This document shows positions 44,608 to 53,980 of a DNA stretch of 64,000 nt, one piece after another; the first letter of the stretch is position 1; each line of letters begins with the position of its first letter. Made by a program: the position numbers and the translations under genes. Under the pieces are notes generated by a model. The model saw nothing but the letters and a program-made list of their open reading frames with translations. It was not told the DNA's origin and made no database searches. Where the stretch lies: assembly GCF_900198195.1 (NCBI RefSeq), contig NZ_LT899436.1:3315001-3379000 (forward strand), given 5' to 3'. This DNA is from Tenacibaculum jejuense (GTDB lineage: Bacteria; Bacteroidota; Bacteroidia; Flavobacteriales; Flavobacteriaceae).

Positions 44608-45585
44608 TTATTCTTCTCGAATTAAATTAAGTTGCTTTGCTATATCCATTACAATTTTACTCATTGGTCTTTTATGGATATCTTTATCTTGTGTATAATT
44701 ACCTACTAATAACCTTTTAAATAGCTCAGGGTGCAAGGATAATTTGTTAAAATTTTCATTTAAACTTTTCAAGTAAGACTTATTATAAATTTGACTTTTA
44801 ATAATTAGTTCTTCTATCAAGTCTTTCTGAGTTTCATATATACTTTCTATATGAAAAACATCATTAAATTTCTTAGCTATAGGATCATTATACGTAGGTT
44901 CAGAAAAGGAAAAATTAATTTCTTGAGCATCTCTAGTAGTTAAATACTTAGATTTAGAATATGAACTCATTTTAAAATTATATTTAGATTTTGTTGTTTT
45001 CTTAGAATCCAGTGTATATAATTCAAATTCAATCTTATTGTTACTTTTTACTCTATTACAAGATGCACAAGCTGGGTATAAGTTAAACAGTGAAATACTT
45101 AGAAATGGATATTTATCTCTTGAATAATAATGGTCAACATCAAATTTAGCGGAATAAGTTCCGTTAGATTTGACAGCAGTTATTGATAACTGTGAGTTAC
45201 AATACACACATGACTTAATCCCTAACTCTTTAAAATATATTGGATAAAATGTTCCTCTTAAATATTTATAATTAAGAGCATCGAGTATAAATTTTTTAAG
45301 AGTTTTTTTAGGTTTTCCGTTTTTATAAAATCTAGAATTTGGAGGAATACTACCGATTGATACTATTAGGGTTTCTATAGTATTTGGGACACACTCTATA
45401 ATCTTTATTGAAGAGTTTTTTTCAAACAATCTTATTACTGATCTTAGATAATTCTTTTCAGCTGTATTAAATTGATTTTTATTAATCTTTTTTAATTTGG
45501 TTAGTGCTTTCTCTCTTTGATTTTCTATCTCTATTTTAAAAAGCGACTGAACGTATAACACTTTATTTTCATGAATCGCTATCAT
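44608..45585 (-). CDS. HNH endonuclease (PtuB-like)
   Basis: This 325-aa predicted nuclease has an HNH core: CVYCN (126-130), DVDH (149-152), Asn-168 and CASCN (173-177). The four cysteines form the structural zinc site and the DH pair the catalytic metal site. It overlaps the upstream AAA-ATPase gene by 17 bp. An ATPase followed by an HNH nuclease is the layout of the anti-phage system Septu (PtuA/PtuB) and of some retron effectors; no reverse transcriptase or retron RNA was seen here. The nuclease is probably held and released by the ATPase. It is the last gene of the eight-gene run. Confidence 0.85.
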   Translation of the reverse strand: MIAIHENKVLYVQSLFKIEIENQREKALTKLKKINKNQFNTAEKNYLRSVIRLFEKNSSIKIIECVPNTIETLIVSIGSIPPNSRFYKNGKPKKTLKKFILDALNYKYLRGTFYPIYFKELGIKSCVYCNSQLSITAVKSNGTYSAKFDVDHYYSRDKYPFLSISLFNLYPACASCNRVKSNNKIEFELYTLDSKKTTKSKYNFKMSSYSKSKYLTTRDAQEINFSFSEPTYNDPIAKKFNDVFHIESIYETQKDLIEELIIKSQIYNKSYLKSLNENFNKLSLHPELFKRLLVGNYTQDKDIHKRPMSKIVMDIAKQLNLIREE

Positions 45586-47776
45586 CTCTTAATTTTTCTA
45601 ATTTTTTTATTTGTTCATTTATAAATGTATTCTTTGAATTTTTAAATGTTTCAGTATACAAATCCATTAAACTCATATATAAAATAGGCTCACCTACAAT
45701 ATTTATAATTCCTTTACATTCTTTTTCTAACTCTTCTATATTTTTATTCTCTATTTCTTCTTTTTTCTGAATTTTTTTCATGATTTCTATAACATCATTT
45801 ATTCTGTTTTTTGCAAACTCACCCATAAAACCTTTTTTTAGAAAGAAATCATTGGCTAATAAATCATGAATATTTGCTCCAAAAGTCTGTTGTTGAATCG
45901 TTTTTACCTCACCATTCTCTAGTCTTAAAATATTTGATGATTCAATGTCTGATAAAATAAATGGAGAATGAGTTAAGTATATTAAATGAATAGAATCTAT
46001 TCCTTTTTGCCCTTTAATTTTTATATTCTCTAAGGCATCTAAAATACTACTTGTTAACTCTCTTTGCATGTCTGGATGATAATAGATTTCTACTTCGTCT
46101 AAAATGATTGCTATATTTTTATATGTAATTCGCGTAATATCAGAAACTTCTTCTGTAAAATGAACTGAATGTAAATTATATAAATGATACGTAATTGTAT
46201 TAATATTAAAGATTATCTGTTGCTCACCAGAACTTAGTTCACTTAATTGTATAGTTTTGTCTTTATCTACTGATATTTCAAAATCAATATTAAAAAAGCC
46301 AGGTAAAGCATAATCTATTAATAAAGAAGGTGTAAGTGTTTCTTCTTTCAGGCCACATTCCTTTACCCAAGACTTTAAATCTTCTGTTGTAAACTCTCTA
46401 TATGAGTAATGGCTATCTTTATTCCATATAGAATTTGGGTTATTGGTAAATTTAATAAAATTAATTGTTTGTCTTAATTTTCTAGTGATATGGCTTTTAT
46501 CATTCCTTAAAAAAGCCATAAACTTACTATTACTATAATTTTGGTTCTTATCTCTAAATAAATGCGAATAATTATCTCTTATTCTGTCTATTTTTTTCTC
46601 TAAATAACCTAAAGCATAATCTTGATAATTTGTATATCTTTTTAAGTAGTTTTGACCTATTTTTGAACGGACTAACTTCACAGATTTTAAATTATTAAAA
46701 TCATCGCTATCAAGATATCTAGTAAAAGGACGCTTTAAGTCGTTATTTTGATCTTCAAAATCTACTCTTTTGATTAAGTCAAAATCTTTTTTTGCGAAAA
46801 ACAAGAATTTTTTTAGCTCATATTTTTCAAGTAATAACGTTTTCTTGTTTAATACAACATCAAAAGACAGATTAGACATTATTCTTTCCCTTGACAAGTA
46901 TAATTCCTTATTAATATTGAAGTTACCCTCATTTCGCATTGGGTTTATAACTACAGGTGTGGTATAACCATCATTTTTATGAAACAAGCTGTTAATCCAA
47001 TTTCCCATAACTTTAGAGTTCAATGAGTGATGGGAATAGTTTAAGCAGATTGAATAGAAAAAAGGCTCAAAAAAGAAATTACTTTTCTTTACCGGTTTAC
47101 CATCAGAACTGTATTCATAAAATTCTAACTTACCCTTAGTAAATCTAACAGAATATAGACTTCCTGACTCTTGATAGATTAGGCAAGCTTTTAATTTGTC
47201 TTTAATTAAACGTTCTATTTTAAGGTCGTCTTGCTTTTGACCTAATAGGAACTTTAACTTTTTCTTGAATAAATTATTAAGAAGCGTTCGTCCATTTGTT
47301 ATACCTTGCAAATCCTTTTTATCTAACTCCAGATTATTATCATCAAGAAGTTTAAATAAATCTATAGATCTTGGGTTTTTATTTTTTAAACTTTCAAGTT
47401 TTCTAGCATCACTTTGAGCTTTAAGTATTTGAGAATTTAATACTTCAGAATATTCATCTAATAGTTTCTCTTTTTTATTATAGATGCTCATAGCATAAAC
47501 CAAGTAATATAAAAGCTCTATGAGAGCACTTTTACCAGAACCATTTAAGCCTACTACTGCTGAAACCTCAACATTAATACCATTTTTTAATTTATAGATA
47601 CCATTACTTTCATTCTTTTTAACTGTAGTGATTTTTTCAATTCTGCTATTATTCCTGTTCAGTTTAATAGAGTATTGATCAGTAAATTTATAGGGCTTAC
47701 CAATAATTAAATTTTTACTAAACTTTTCGTCACATCCTTCTAAAGGTATTATTGATATTAATTTAAAGTTTTTCAT
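45569..47776 (-). CDS. AAA/ABC-type ATPase paired with an HNH nuclease (PtuA-like)
   Basis: This 735-aa SMC/ABC-like ATPase has Walker A GLNGSGKS (76-83), an ABC signature SELSSGEQQ (512-520), Walker B IAIILDEVE (555-563) and the switch His in LTHSPF (about 602). A long helical insertion lies between the halves. A C-terminal tail of about 130 residues may contact the HNH partner. It is longer than the PtuA proteins I know, so a Septu variant or related system is possible. It lies 12 bp after jetD and overlaps the HNH gene by 17 bp. Confidence 0.85.
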   Translation of the reverse strand: MKNFKLISIIPLEGCDEKFSKNLIIGKPYKFTDQYSIKLNRNNSRIEKITTVKKNESNGIYKLKNGINVEVSAVVGLNGSGKSALIELLYYLVYAMSIYNKKEKLLDEYSEVLNSQILKAQSDARKLESLKNKNPRSIDLFKLLDDNNLELDKKDLQGITNGRTLLNNLFKKKLKFLLGQKQDDLKIERLIKDKLKACLIYQESGSLYSVRFTKGKLEFYEYSSDGKPVKKSNFFFEPFFYSICLNYSHHSLNSKVMGNWINSLFHKNDGYTTPVVINPMRNEGNFNINKELYLSRERIMSNLSFDVVLNKKTLLLEKYELKKFLFFAKKDFDLIKRVDFEDQNNDLKRPFTRYLDSDDFNNLKSVKLVRSKIGQNYLKRYTNYQDYALGYLEKKIDRIRDNYSHLFRDKNQNYSNSKFMAFLRNDKSHITRKLRQTINFIKFTNNPNSIWNKDSHYSYREFTTEDLKSWVKECGLKEETLTPSLLIDYALPGFFNIDFEISVDKDKTIQLSELSSGEQQIIFNINTITYHLYNLHSVHFTEEVSDITRITYKNIAIILDEVEIYYHPDMQRELTSSILDALENIKIKGQKGIDSIHLIYLTHSPFILSDIESSNILRLENGEVKTIQQQTFGANIHDLLANDFFLKKGFMGEFAKNRINDVIEIMKKIQKKEEIENKNIEELEKECKGIINIVGEPILYMSLMDLYTETFKNSKNTFINEQIKKLEKLRDDSDS

Positions 47777-47788
47777 TCTTTATATAAA

Positions 47789-48730
47789 TTAATTTAACAC
47801 CTCTTTTATCATTTGTATTAAGTTAAATGATTCCTCTTCAATCCATTCTTCACTTTTGATTAACTCGTTGATGAGAACCAACTCCTTTTTAGAAAAATCT
47901 TCAAGTTTTAAACCAGATAACGCCTTGGTTAAATCCCAATGACTGTAATGATACTTAATGTACGTGCTAATTCTTTTATGAGGTTCATTGGGGAATAAAA
48001 GTTGAATATCACTATTTCTATCTTTTAACTTTGTCTTTATTCTGGAATAAATCTGTAAACCAGCTAAATCCCAATCACAAGAATAATAAATTGATTTTGA
48101 GAGTTCCACTTCATCTATATCATCTAAAACTTTTATATTATTTCCTCCAACATACCACATTTTAACCTCTGTATTTCGAGCAATCCATGGTTGTTTTAAG
48201 AATGATTTATTTTCACATAATACGATAGCTTTCGGGTTTTTATGGTCTACTACTATCCTCCAATAATTCTCTTTTGTATCTAAAGGAAAATGAGTAATAC
48301 CTAAAATGGTAAATACAGCATCCCTAACACTTTTCTTCTCTTTTAAATATTTGGATATATCAAAAAACTCATTTGAAAAATCTTCTATATTAGTAGGATT
48401 GTTTCTTAACTCTTCTTTGTTTTCACTAATGAGCATTAATGTTTTGATATCTTCAAGAGTAAAACTCTTTTTTGCAGTTGGTTTAATTCCATTCTCAATA
48501 AGAAATAATTTTGCTTCATTATACGCTACCTTAAAATTCTTTTCATAAAACCCCTCAAACACATCAGTAGCTATTATAACTTTTATATTATCAGGCTTTA
48601 AATCAAGAACACCTTCATCGTCAATAAGATATTTTATGTAGGGATGCTCCTGAATATTAGCTCTAGTTTTTTTTAATCGGTAAATATCATCTAGTGCCTT
48701 TAATTCTTTCCAAGTAATGTTCTTATCCAT
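47789..48730 (-). CDS. jetD: Wadjet JetD-like TOPRIM nuclease subunit
   Basis: This 313-aa protein ends with a TOPRIM-type core: CENKSFL at 172-178 supplies the Glu and DWDLAG at 219-224 the DxD pair. That is the arrangement of the DUF2220/JetD subunit that cuts DNA in Wadjet systems. The N-terminal part is helical, as in other JetD proteins. It overlaps the JetC gene by 8 bp. In Wadjet the JetABC SMC complex extrudes small circular DNA and JetD cleaves it, which protects against plasmids. Confidence 0.82.
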   Translation of the reverse strand: MDKNITWKELKALDDIYRLKKTRANIQEHPYIKYLIDDEGVLDLKPDNIKVIIATDVFEGFYEKNFKVAYNEAKLFLIENGIKPTAKKSFTLEDIKTLMLISENKEELRNNPTNIEDFSNEFFDISKYLKEKKSVRDAVFTILGITHFPLDTKENYWRIVVDHKNPKAIVLCENKSFLKQPWIARNTEVKMWYVGGNNIKVLDDIDEVELSKSIYYSCDWDLAGLQIYSRIKTKLKDRNSDIQLLFPNEPHKRISTYIKYHYSHWDLTKALSGLKLEDFSKKELVLINELIKSEEWIEEESFNLIQMIKEVLN

Positions 48731-51700
48731 TTTTTGCTACTCTATTTATATACTCATTAATATCTTCAAAAACCTCATCTGAAAAAATACCAAGTGGTGG
48801 AACAAAGTTTTCCATATCAGCTAAATTATTTTCATTCATTATATAAATATACTGTCCATCATCAGTAATTTCACCAGCTGTTTCAATTGCCATCGTTACA
48901 ATCTGGTACTTCTCTTCTTCAGCTAATTCATGAAGCATATCATAATTACTACCTAACCCCTCAGCTTCATCTATGGGCATTATTTTAAGTCCAACATCCT
49001 TTTCTTCAATTAAGGATATTCTTGCTAAGCATAATAATGCATTGGCAGTATAAGTTTGTCCATTACTTCCAGAATTAATTTCATCATTATCAAGTTTTAA
49101 ATGAAAATCTAAATCAAAGTAAGACTTTGGATCCATAAGATCTTCTGGTTCTACTTTAGCACTACCACCAAGTTTTTGAAAAGCTTTAATCATCATTTTA
49201 TTGATATCTATTTCTTCTCGAAGGTCACTAAATAATCCTGTATAATTCATCTGATTATTTAATTGTTTTCTAAAACTCGAAAGCCAATTTTCAGGATAAT
49301 GAACAGATTTCTTATATGATAGTGAAGCTCTATTACCTCCTGTAATACCTTTGTTTTTCTTTTTAAGATAACTGTTTATTTCATTGATTTTAGTCAAATA
49401 TCCTGTATAAACTTTATACACTTGATTAAAAATATCGCCAAGAATTTCAACTTTTCTTGATCCTATTTCTTGAATATCTTTAGTTAACTTATTTAATCTA
49501 TCTGCAATATTATTATTGATTAAATCTTCATTCACTTTTGATGTTGGAAATACTGTTGGTAAAAGATAGTTTGCCAGTTGGCCTATTGATACAGAATCAT
49601 CATATGGTGAATCCTTTGTAATCAATCGTAAATATGCCTTGTAATCTGATTTTACACTATCGGCTTTATACTTTAAAGAATTATTACCTCCCTCATCTGG
49701 ATTAGTAAATTCTTCTGCTTCATTATTAAACTTTATAGTAGATTTGAACAAGTCAACATTCATTCGATTTGTTTCATCTAACTCTTCTTCAGATACACTT
49801 ATGTGGTCTTCTTTTTCCTTTTTAATTACTAGCAAATCTTTTCTTGATTCTAGAGTGTCATATCTTAACCCTATTAATTTAGATTTATCATTAATGTGTT
49901 TTGAATACTTTTTCTGAAAAACATCTATCTGTTTTTTTTCAAAGTTCTTCTCTTGTTCTAACAATTGTTCTTTGCTATCAACAATTCTACTTTCAATTAT
50001 TGAATCATCTACATTTGAATCTTCATCGAAAAAATCAGATTCTAATTGTTTAACTCTTTTAGTATAGTTATCTAGAGTATTTTTCTTGTTTAAATGCTTT
50101 TGGTATCTATCTTTTAATTCATCATATTTTTTTTCAATTTTCTTTTCTCTTTTGTAATCGTTTAGAAGATTGTTGAATGAATCTTCTGTTATGTCTTCTA
50201 GGTCGATATGAATTTTAAACTCACTAAGTTCATCTTTACGACCATAAAGTTTAACATGCTCTTTAAGGTTACTAAATTGAAATAAGGTTTCCTTAAGTTC
50301 TCGTTTAGTTTCTATTTGTGAATTAAGGTTTTGTAACTTGCTATTAACCTTATCTTTAAACTCTACTATTGAGTTAATTAATTCCTTTGGATTATCAATA
50401 TCCAAAACTCGATTTTTAGAACATTCAACAAATTCGTGTACGCCATCAAGATTAAGCCAAAAGCCTTTTTCGCTAATTTCCTTTATATTATCGTTTACTT
50501 TATTGAATAGCTCTTCTGGTTCAGGGATATATCTTTTAGAGTTTTCTTCTGAAGGTTTAACTCTACCGTATTTTTGGAAGTATATTAAAATGCTCTCAAT
50601 CTCATAAGATATTGGGAACTTTAAATTTTCAGTAGCCCATCTTAAGAGCGACTCAGGGTTGTTTATATCTGAAAATTTGGATAAAGCTTCTTGTTCGTTA
50701 ATTTCCTTTTCTAATTTGTCAATTTCTATAGAAAACTTCTCTTGAGCATTATCAAAATCTTTTAACCAATAAGAAGTTTCAAAATCCGTTACTATTTCTT
50801 CATTTGTTAGATAGTCATTAAACTCTTCTAATTTATTTTTAGCATTATTTTCTTTTTTTTGAGTAAAGAACCAATCTTTAACTTTCTCCAAATCTTCATC
50901 ATTAATCTTCAACCATTTTTTTACTTTTTCTACATTTAATTTAAATTGCTTTACCTCCAAAAATTTATTTTCTATATCATACTCAAGCTCGTTCTTTTCA
51001 TTAAATTCAATAATTCTTTCTTTAGTATCTAATAGTTCTTCAAGCTCTTTTATATCTAATTTAAGTATTAAGTTTTCTATAAACTGTAGTTCTAAATTAG
51101 TCTCATCAAGATTTTTAGTATTCTTTTCTTTTTCTGTTATTGCTTTTTTCTGAAGCGTATTCCAAAAATTGAACCTCTTATTGAGGTATTTTGTATAAAT
51201 AGTTTTGTAGTTATTACTTTTTGTAAGAGCATCTTCTAATAAATTCCACTTTTCGTTTATAAGATTTATTTCAGCTAAATATCTTTTATGTTCATGAAAA
51301 TCATTATTTATGTTATTTACCTCCTCTTTATATTTTTCTAATATTATGTTTTGTTCATCATCTCCAAAAAGGAACTTTTTTAAATTCTCCGATTCTATTT
51401 TAAAACCTTTACCTCTAGAAAATGACCTAAGTATACTAGCAAAAGTTTTTAAAGTCTCATTTTTTGTTAAATCCAATGAAAGTATATCATTGTTAAAAAG
51501 TATTTGATGATAACTTTTTCTCTTAAAAGACTTCATGTTTGCTATTTCAAACTTTTCACAAAGGTTTTTAAGTGTTTCAATTTTATTATTAATAATTAAA
51601 TCCTTGGCAAGGATCGGTGTAGTAAGATTTGTTAATTCTTCCCAATCATATCCATTTTGAATTATAAACATGTCTGCCATATTACTTGTACCTTCAATAT

Positions 51701-52010
51701 AGGCACCAATGCTTATGTACTGCTTTGGTTTAATTTCTATATTTAAAAATATATAGCCTCTGGAAGTTGAGTTCCCTTTAGTACCCAAAAGCATTCCTTT
51801 AACATCTCGCTTTTTATTTCCATCAGTTGCAGATTTAAACTCACTTGAACCAACAAGAATTAATTGTATCATATCTGCTATCATACTTTTTCCACTACCA
51901 CTTTCTCCACTGAAATCTGTTCTATAAGGGTGGAATAAATAATCCGCATTAAAATGTTGTTTAATACCTATCGTCGACAAGCTATATATACGAGGAAAAT
52001 TATTCAGCAT
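48723..52010 (-). CDS. jetC: Wadjet JetC-like SMC ATPase
   Basis: This 1095-aa SMC/MukB-like protein has Walker A GESGSGKS at 35-42. About 700 residues of coiled coil lie in two arms (about 235-480 and 560-770). The C-terminal head has NSGSNGQTYTANALLCLARI as the signature region and Walker B IMPIDEAEGLG at about 1010-1020. It is the motor of the Wadjet complex. It overlaps jetB by 11 bp and jetD by 8 bp. Gene order jetA-jetB-jetC-jetD is the standard Wadjet order. Confidence 0.88.
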   Translation of the reverse strand: MLNNFPRIYSLSTIGIKQHFNADYLFHPYRTDFSGESGSGKSMIADMIQLILVGSSEFKSATDGNKKRDVKGMLLGTKGNSTSRGYIFLNIEIKPKQYISIGAYIEGTSNMADMFIIQNGYDWEELTNLTTPILAKDLIINNKIETLKNLCEKFEIANMKSFKRKSYHQILFNNDILSLDLTKNETLKTFASILRSFSRGKGFKIESENLKKFLFGDDEQNIILEKYKEEVNNINNDFHEHKRYLAEINLINEKWNLLEDALTKSNNYKTIYTKYLNKRFNFWNTLQKKAITEKEKNTKNLDETNLELQFIENLILKLDIKELEELLDTKERIIEFNEKNELEYDIENKFLEVKQFKLNVEKVKKWLKINDEDLEKVKDWFFTQKKENNAKNKLEEFNDYLTNEEIVTDFETSYWLKDFDNAQEKFSIEIDKLEKEINEQEALSKFSDINNPESLLRWATENLKFPISYEIESILIYFQKYGRVKPSEENSKRYIPEPEELFNKVNDNIKEISEKGFWLNLDGVHEFVECSKNRVLDIDNPKELINSIVEFKDKVNSKLQNLNSQIETKRELKETLFQFSNLKEHVKLYGRKDELSEFKIHIDLEDITEDSFNNLLNDYKREKKIEKKYDELKDRYQKHLNKKNTLDNYTKRVKQLESDFFDEDSNVDDSIIESRIVDSKEQLLEQEKNFEKKQIDVFQKKYSKHINDKSKLIGLRYDTLESRKDLLVIKKEKEDHISVSEEELDETNRMNVDLFKSTIKFNNEAEEFTNPDEGGNNSLKYKADSVKSDYKAYLRLITKDSPYDDSVSIGQLANYLLPTVFPTSKVNEDLINNNIADRLNKLTKDIQEIGSRKVEILGDIFNQVYKVYTGYLTKINEINSYLKKKNKGITGGNRASLSYKKSVHYPENWLSSFRKQLNNQMNYTGLFSDLREEIDINKMMIKAFQKLGGSAKVEPEDLMDPKSYFDLDFHLKLDNDEINSGSNGQTYTANALLCLARISLIEEKDVGLKIMPIDEAEGLGSNYDMLHELAEEEKYQIVTMAIETAGEITDDGQYIYIMNENNLADMENFVPPLGIFSDEVFEDINEYINRVAKNG

Positions 52011-52680
52011 TTTTTATTTCTTTTATTAGGTCATCAATTGTTGCAATTTGTGGTTGATAAGCTACTCTCAATCTTTCAAAGGATGGCATAATCTTAAATT
52101 TATCTTTTTCATTTTCATCATCCCACACTAACCAACCTAACTCTCCAAACTTTAAGAATGATTTTCTAATTACATCTTCAAACTTTTCATCATTCATATC
52201 TGAACCTTTATCTGAAGAACTATCATTGATTAATTTTCTTAACGCATTTTTTTCCTCCTCATATTCTTCATAAAGCGTAGTTGAAAATTCAGAAATACTA
52301 TCAAGTTCAATATTCCCATCTAACTTGTACATTTTTAGAAATAACATCCCTATGATTATATACTCACTTTTTAAGTACTCTCTATTATCCGAAGGAACAT
52401 TACTTTTCCCATCTTCATTTAGTGCTAGGTAGTAGTATCGATTAAATTCACTACCTTCTTCTATCAGATTTAAATTGAATAAATCGCTATAGTAATTTTT
52501 TAAAGACTCAAAGTTTTCAGCCTCGTTTAGAAAGCGAAATAAATTTACATTTAAGGGATATTCCCTCTGTACGTGCACTCCACTTCTTAATACATAATCA
52601 AGTTTACCAAAGATGGAAGATGCTTTCTTTTCATAGAGAAAACTATACTTACCTATCTCTTTTGAATTTTCATTTGCCAT
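52000..52680 (-). CDS. jetB: Wadjet JetB-like (MukE/MksE-like) subunit
   Basis: This 226-aa acidic helical protein sits between the JetA-like and JetC-like genes, where the KITE/MukE-like subunit belongs. A winged-helix-like C-terminal half (GELGWLVWDDENEKDKFKI) fits that fold. Sequence signals alone are weak, and the assignment rests mostly on size and place. It overlaps jetA by 28 bp and jetC by 11 bp. Confidence 0.75.
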   Translation of the reverse strand: MANENSKEIGKYSFLYEKKASSIFGKLDYVLRSGVHVQREYPLNVNLFRFLNEAENFESLKNYYSDLFNLNLIEEGSEFNRYYYLALNEDGKSNVPSDNREYLKSEYIIIGMLFLKMYKLDGNIELDSISEFSTTLYEEYEEEKNALRKLINDSSSDKGSDMNDEKFEDVIRKSFLKFGELGWLVWDDENEKDKFKIMPSFERLRVAYQPQIATIDDLIKEIKNAE

Positions 52681-53972
52681 AACGATGTTTCTTTATGTGA
52701 TGAGCTAGTAAAAGCTTCTTTTTTTATTTCAATACTATACTTGTGTTTAAGTTTGGTACATCTTCTAATGATACTATGAGCAGTTTTAACTGCAATCCTA
52801 AGTTTATCTTTATCTAAAATTTTGAAAAATAATGGTGAAAAAACTAAGGTGCCTTTCTCTTCTAATTCTTGAAAAGCCATATTAGTCCAATATTTCACTC
52901 TTGCTTTCTCTTGCTTCCACTTTTTCGCTTTTTCTATTAATTTTTTTTGTTTTTCGATATCAACTTGTCTTTTTGTAACTTCTACAGGCATTTTAGGACT
53001 TATATCTCTAATTGAAAGTACATTTAATTTTAGATTATGCTCCGTAGATTTTATTTGTATTCCAGAGAGGTTATCTGGAAGATGAATTCTTTTAGTATTT
53101 CTATCTCTTTTTACAAAAGAGTTATTTAATAGGTAACCAATAAATTTATTTGTTTTTCTATCAAAGTCTTTTCTATTGAAATCATATATAAACTCTCTAA
53201 TTCGAGGCTTTATTTTTTCTATTCTCTTACTGATATGTTCTAATTGACTTCTAGAATTATCGTGAAAATCTTGAACTCTTTTAATATTTTCAATATGATC
53301 ATATCCGCTATCTTTTTCAAGAATACCAGTCATTAGTTCGTCAATATCATAAGAAATTTGAAAAGCATTTTTAATTTTTAATGCTTGTTCTTTAATTATC
53401 TCAAGACGAAACTCTATTTCTTTTAAAATATTGAGTATGTCTTTTTCTTGTGATTTAATATTAGACTGAAACTCTTGAACAGATTCATTAACTTGTTGAT
53501 CTAAAATTTCAATTTGTGAAATAAGCTCTGGCTTTCGTATCTCAAAATGATCCTCTATCCATTCATTAAATTTTTTTCGTTCTACAATATTTTCACTAAG
53601 ACTTTTATACAATTCATCAAAAAACCTTTTTATTTTGGCAGGGCTATATCGTTTAATTAATCGTTTTTCAATATTTTGACACCATTCAAAACCATATTTT
53701 TTAAATTTATATGTTCTTTTAGAGTTATTACGCCATAAAAATGTTTCTTGTAACCTAAGAACAATATTGTTGTTTCTGTGATTTTCTGTTCTTGGGCTTT
53801 CATTTCCTTGATCTTTAAAAACTTTCTTTATTATTGAGATAATATTTTGTTCTGTAAACTCTTTGTCCTTATACTTATCATAGAGGGATAAGAGGATTAA
53901 TCCATCATTTTTATTAGGAATTAATTTCTCATATTGAGTTTTTGCTTCTATGTAAAGATTAAAGCTATCCAT
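52653..53972 (-). CDS. jetA: Wadjet JetA-like (MukF/kleisin-like) subunit
   Basis: This 439-aa protein has an N-terminal winged-helix-like region (about 20-110), a long helical middle (about 140-270) and a C-terminal winged-helix-like end, as in MukF/MksF kleisins. It begins the jetABCD set, 8 bp after the helicase gene and overlapping jetB by 28 bp. No catalytic motif is expected. The subtype of Wadjet cannot be decided from sequence inspection. Confidence 0.78.
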   Translation of the reverse strand: MDSFNLYIEAKTQYEKLIPNKNDGLILLSLYDKYKDKEFTEQNIISIIKKVFKDQGNESPRTENHRNNNIVLRLQETFLWRNNSKRTYKFKKYGFEWCQNIEKRLIKRYSPAKIKRFFDELYKSLSENIVERKKFNEWIEDHFEIRKPELISQIEILDQQVNESVQEFQSNIKSQEKDILNILKEIEFRLEIIKEQALKIKNAFQISYDIDELMTGILEKDSGYDHIENIKRVQDFHDNSRSQLEHISKRIEKIKPRIREFIYDFNRKDFDRKTNKFIGYLLNNSFVKRDRNTKRIHLPDNLSGIQIKSTEHNLKLNVLSIRDISPKMPVEVTKRQVDIEKQKKLIEKAKKWKQEKARVKYWTNMAFQELEEKGTLVFSPLFFKILDKDKLRIAVKTAHSIIRRCTKLKHKYSIEIKKEAFTSSSHKETSLWQMKIQKR

Positions 53973-53980
53973 CTTTATTT

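Noticed and set aside
44608..47776. Retron effector module (ATPase plus HNH)
   Set aside because: No reverse transcriptase gene and no structured RNA locus were found next to the pair.
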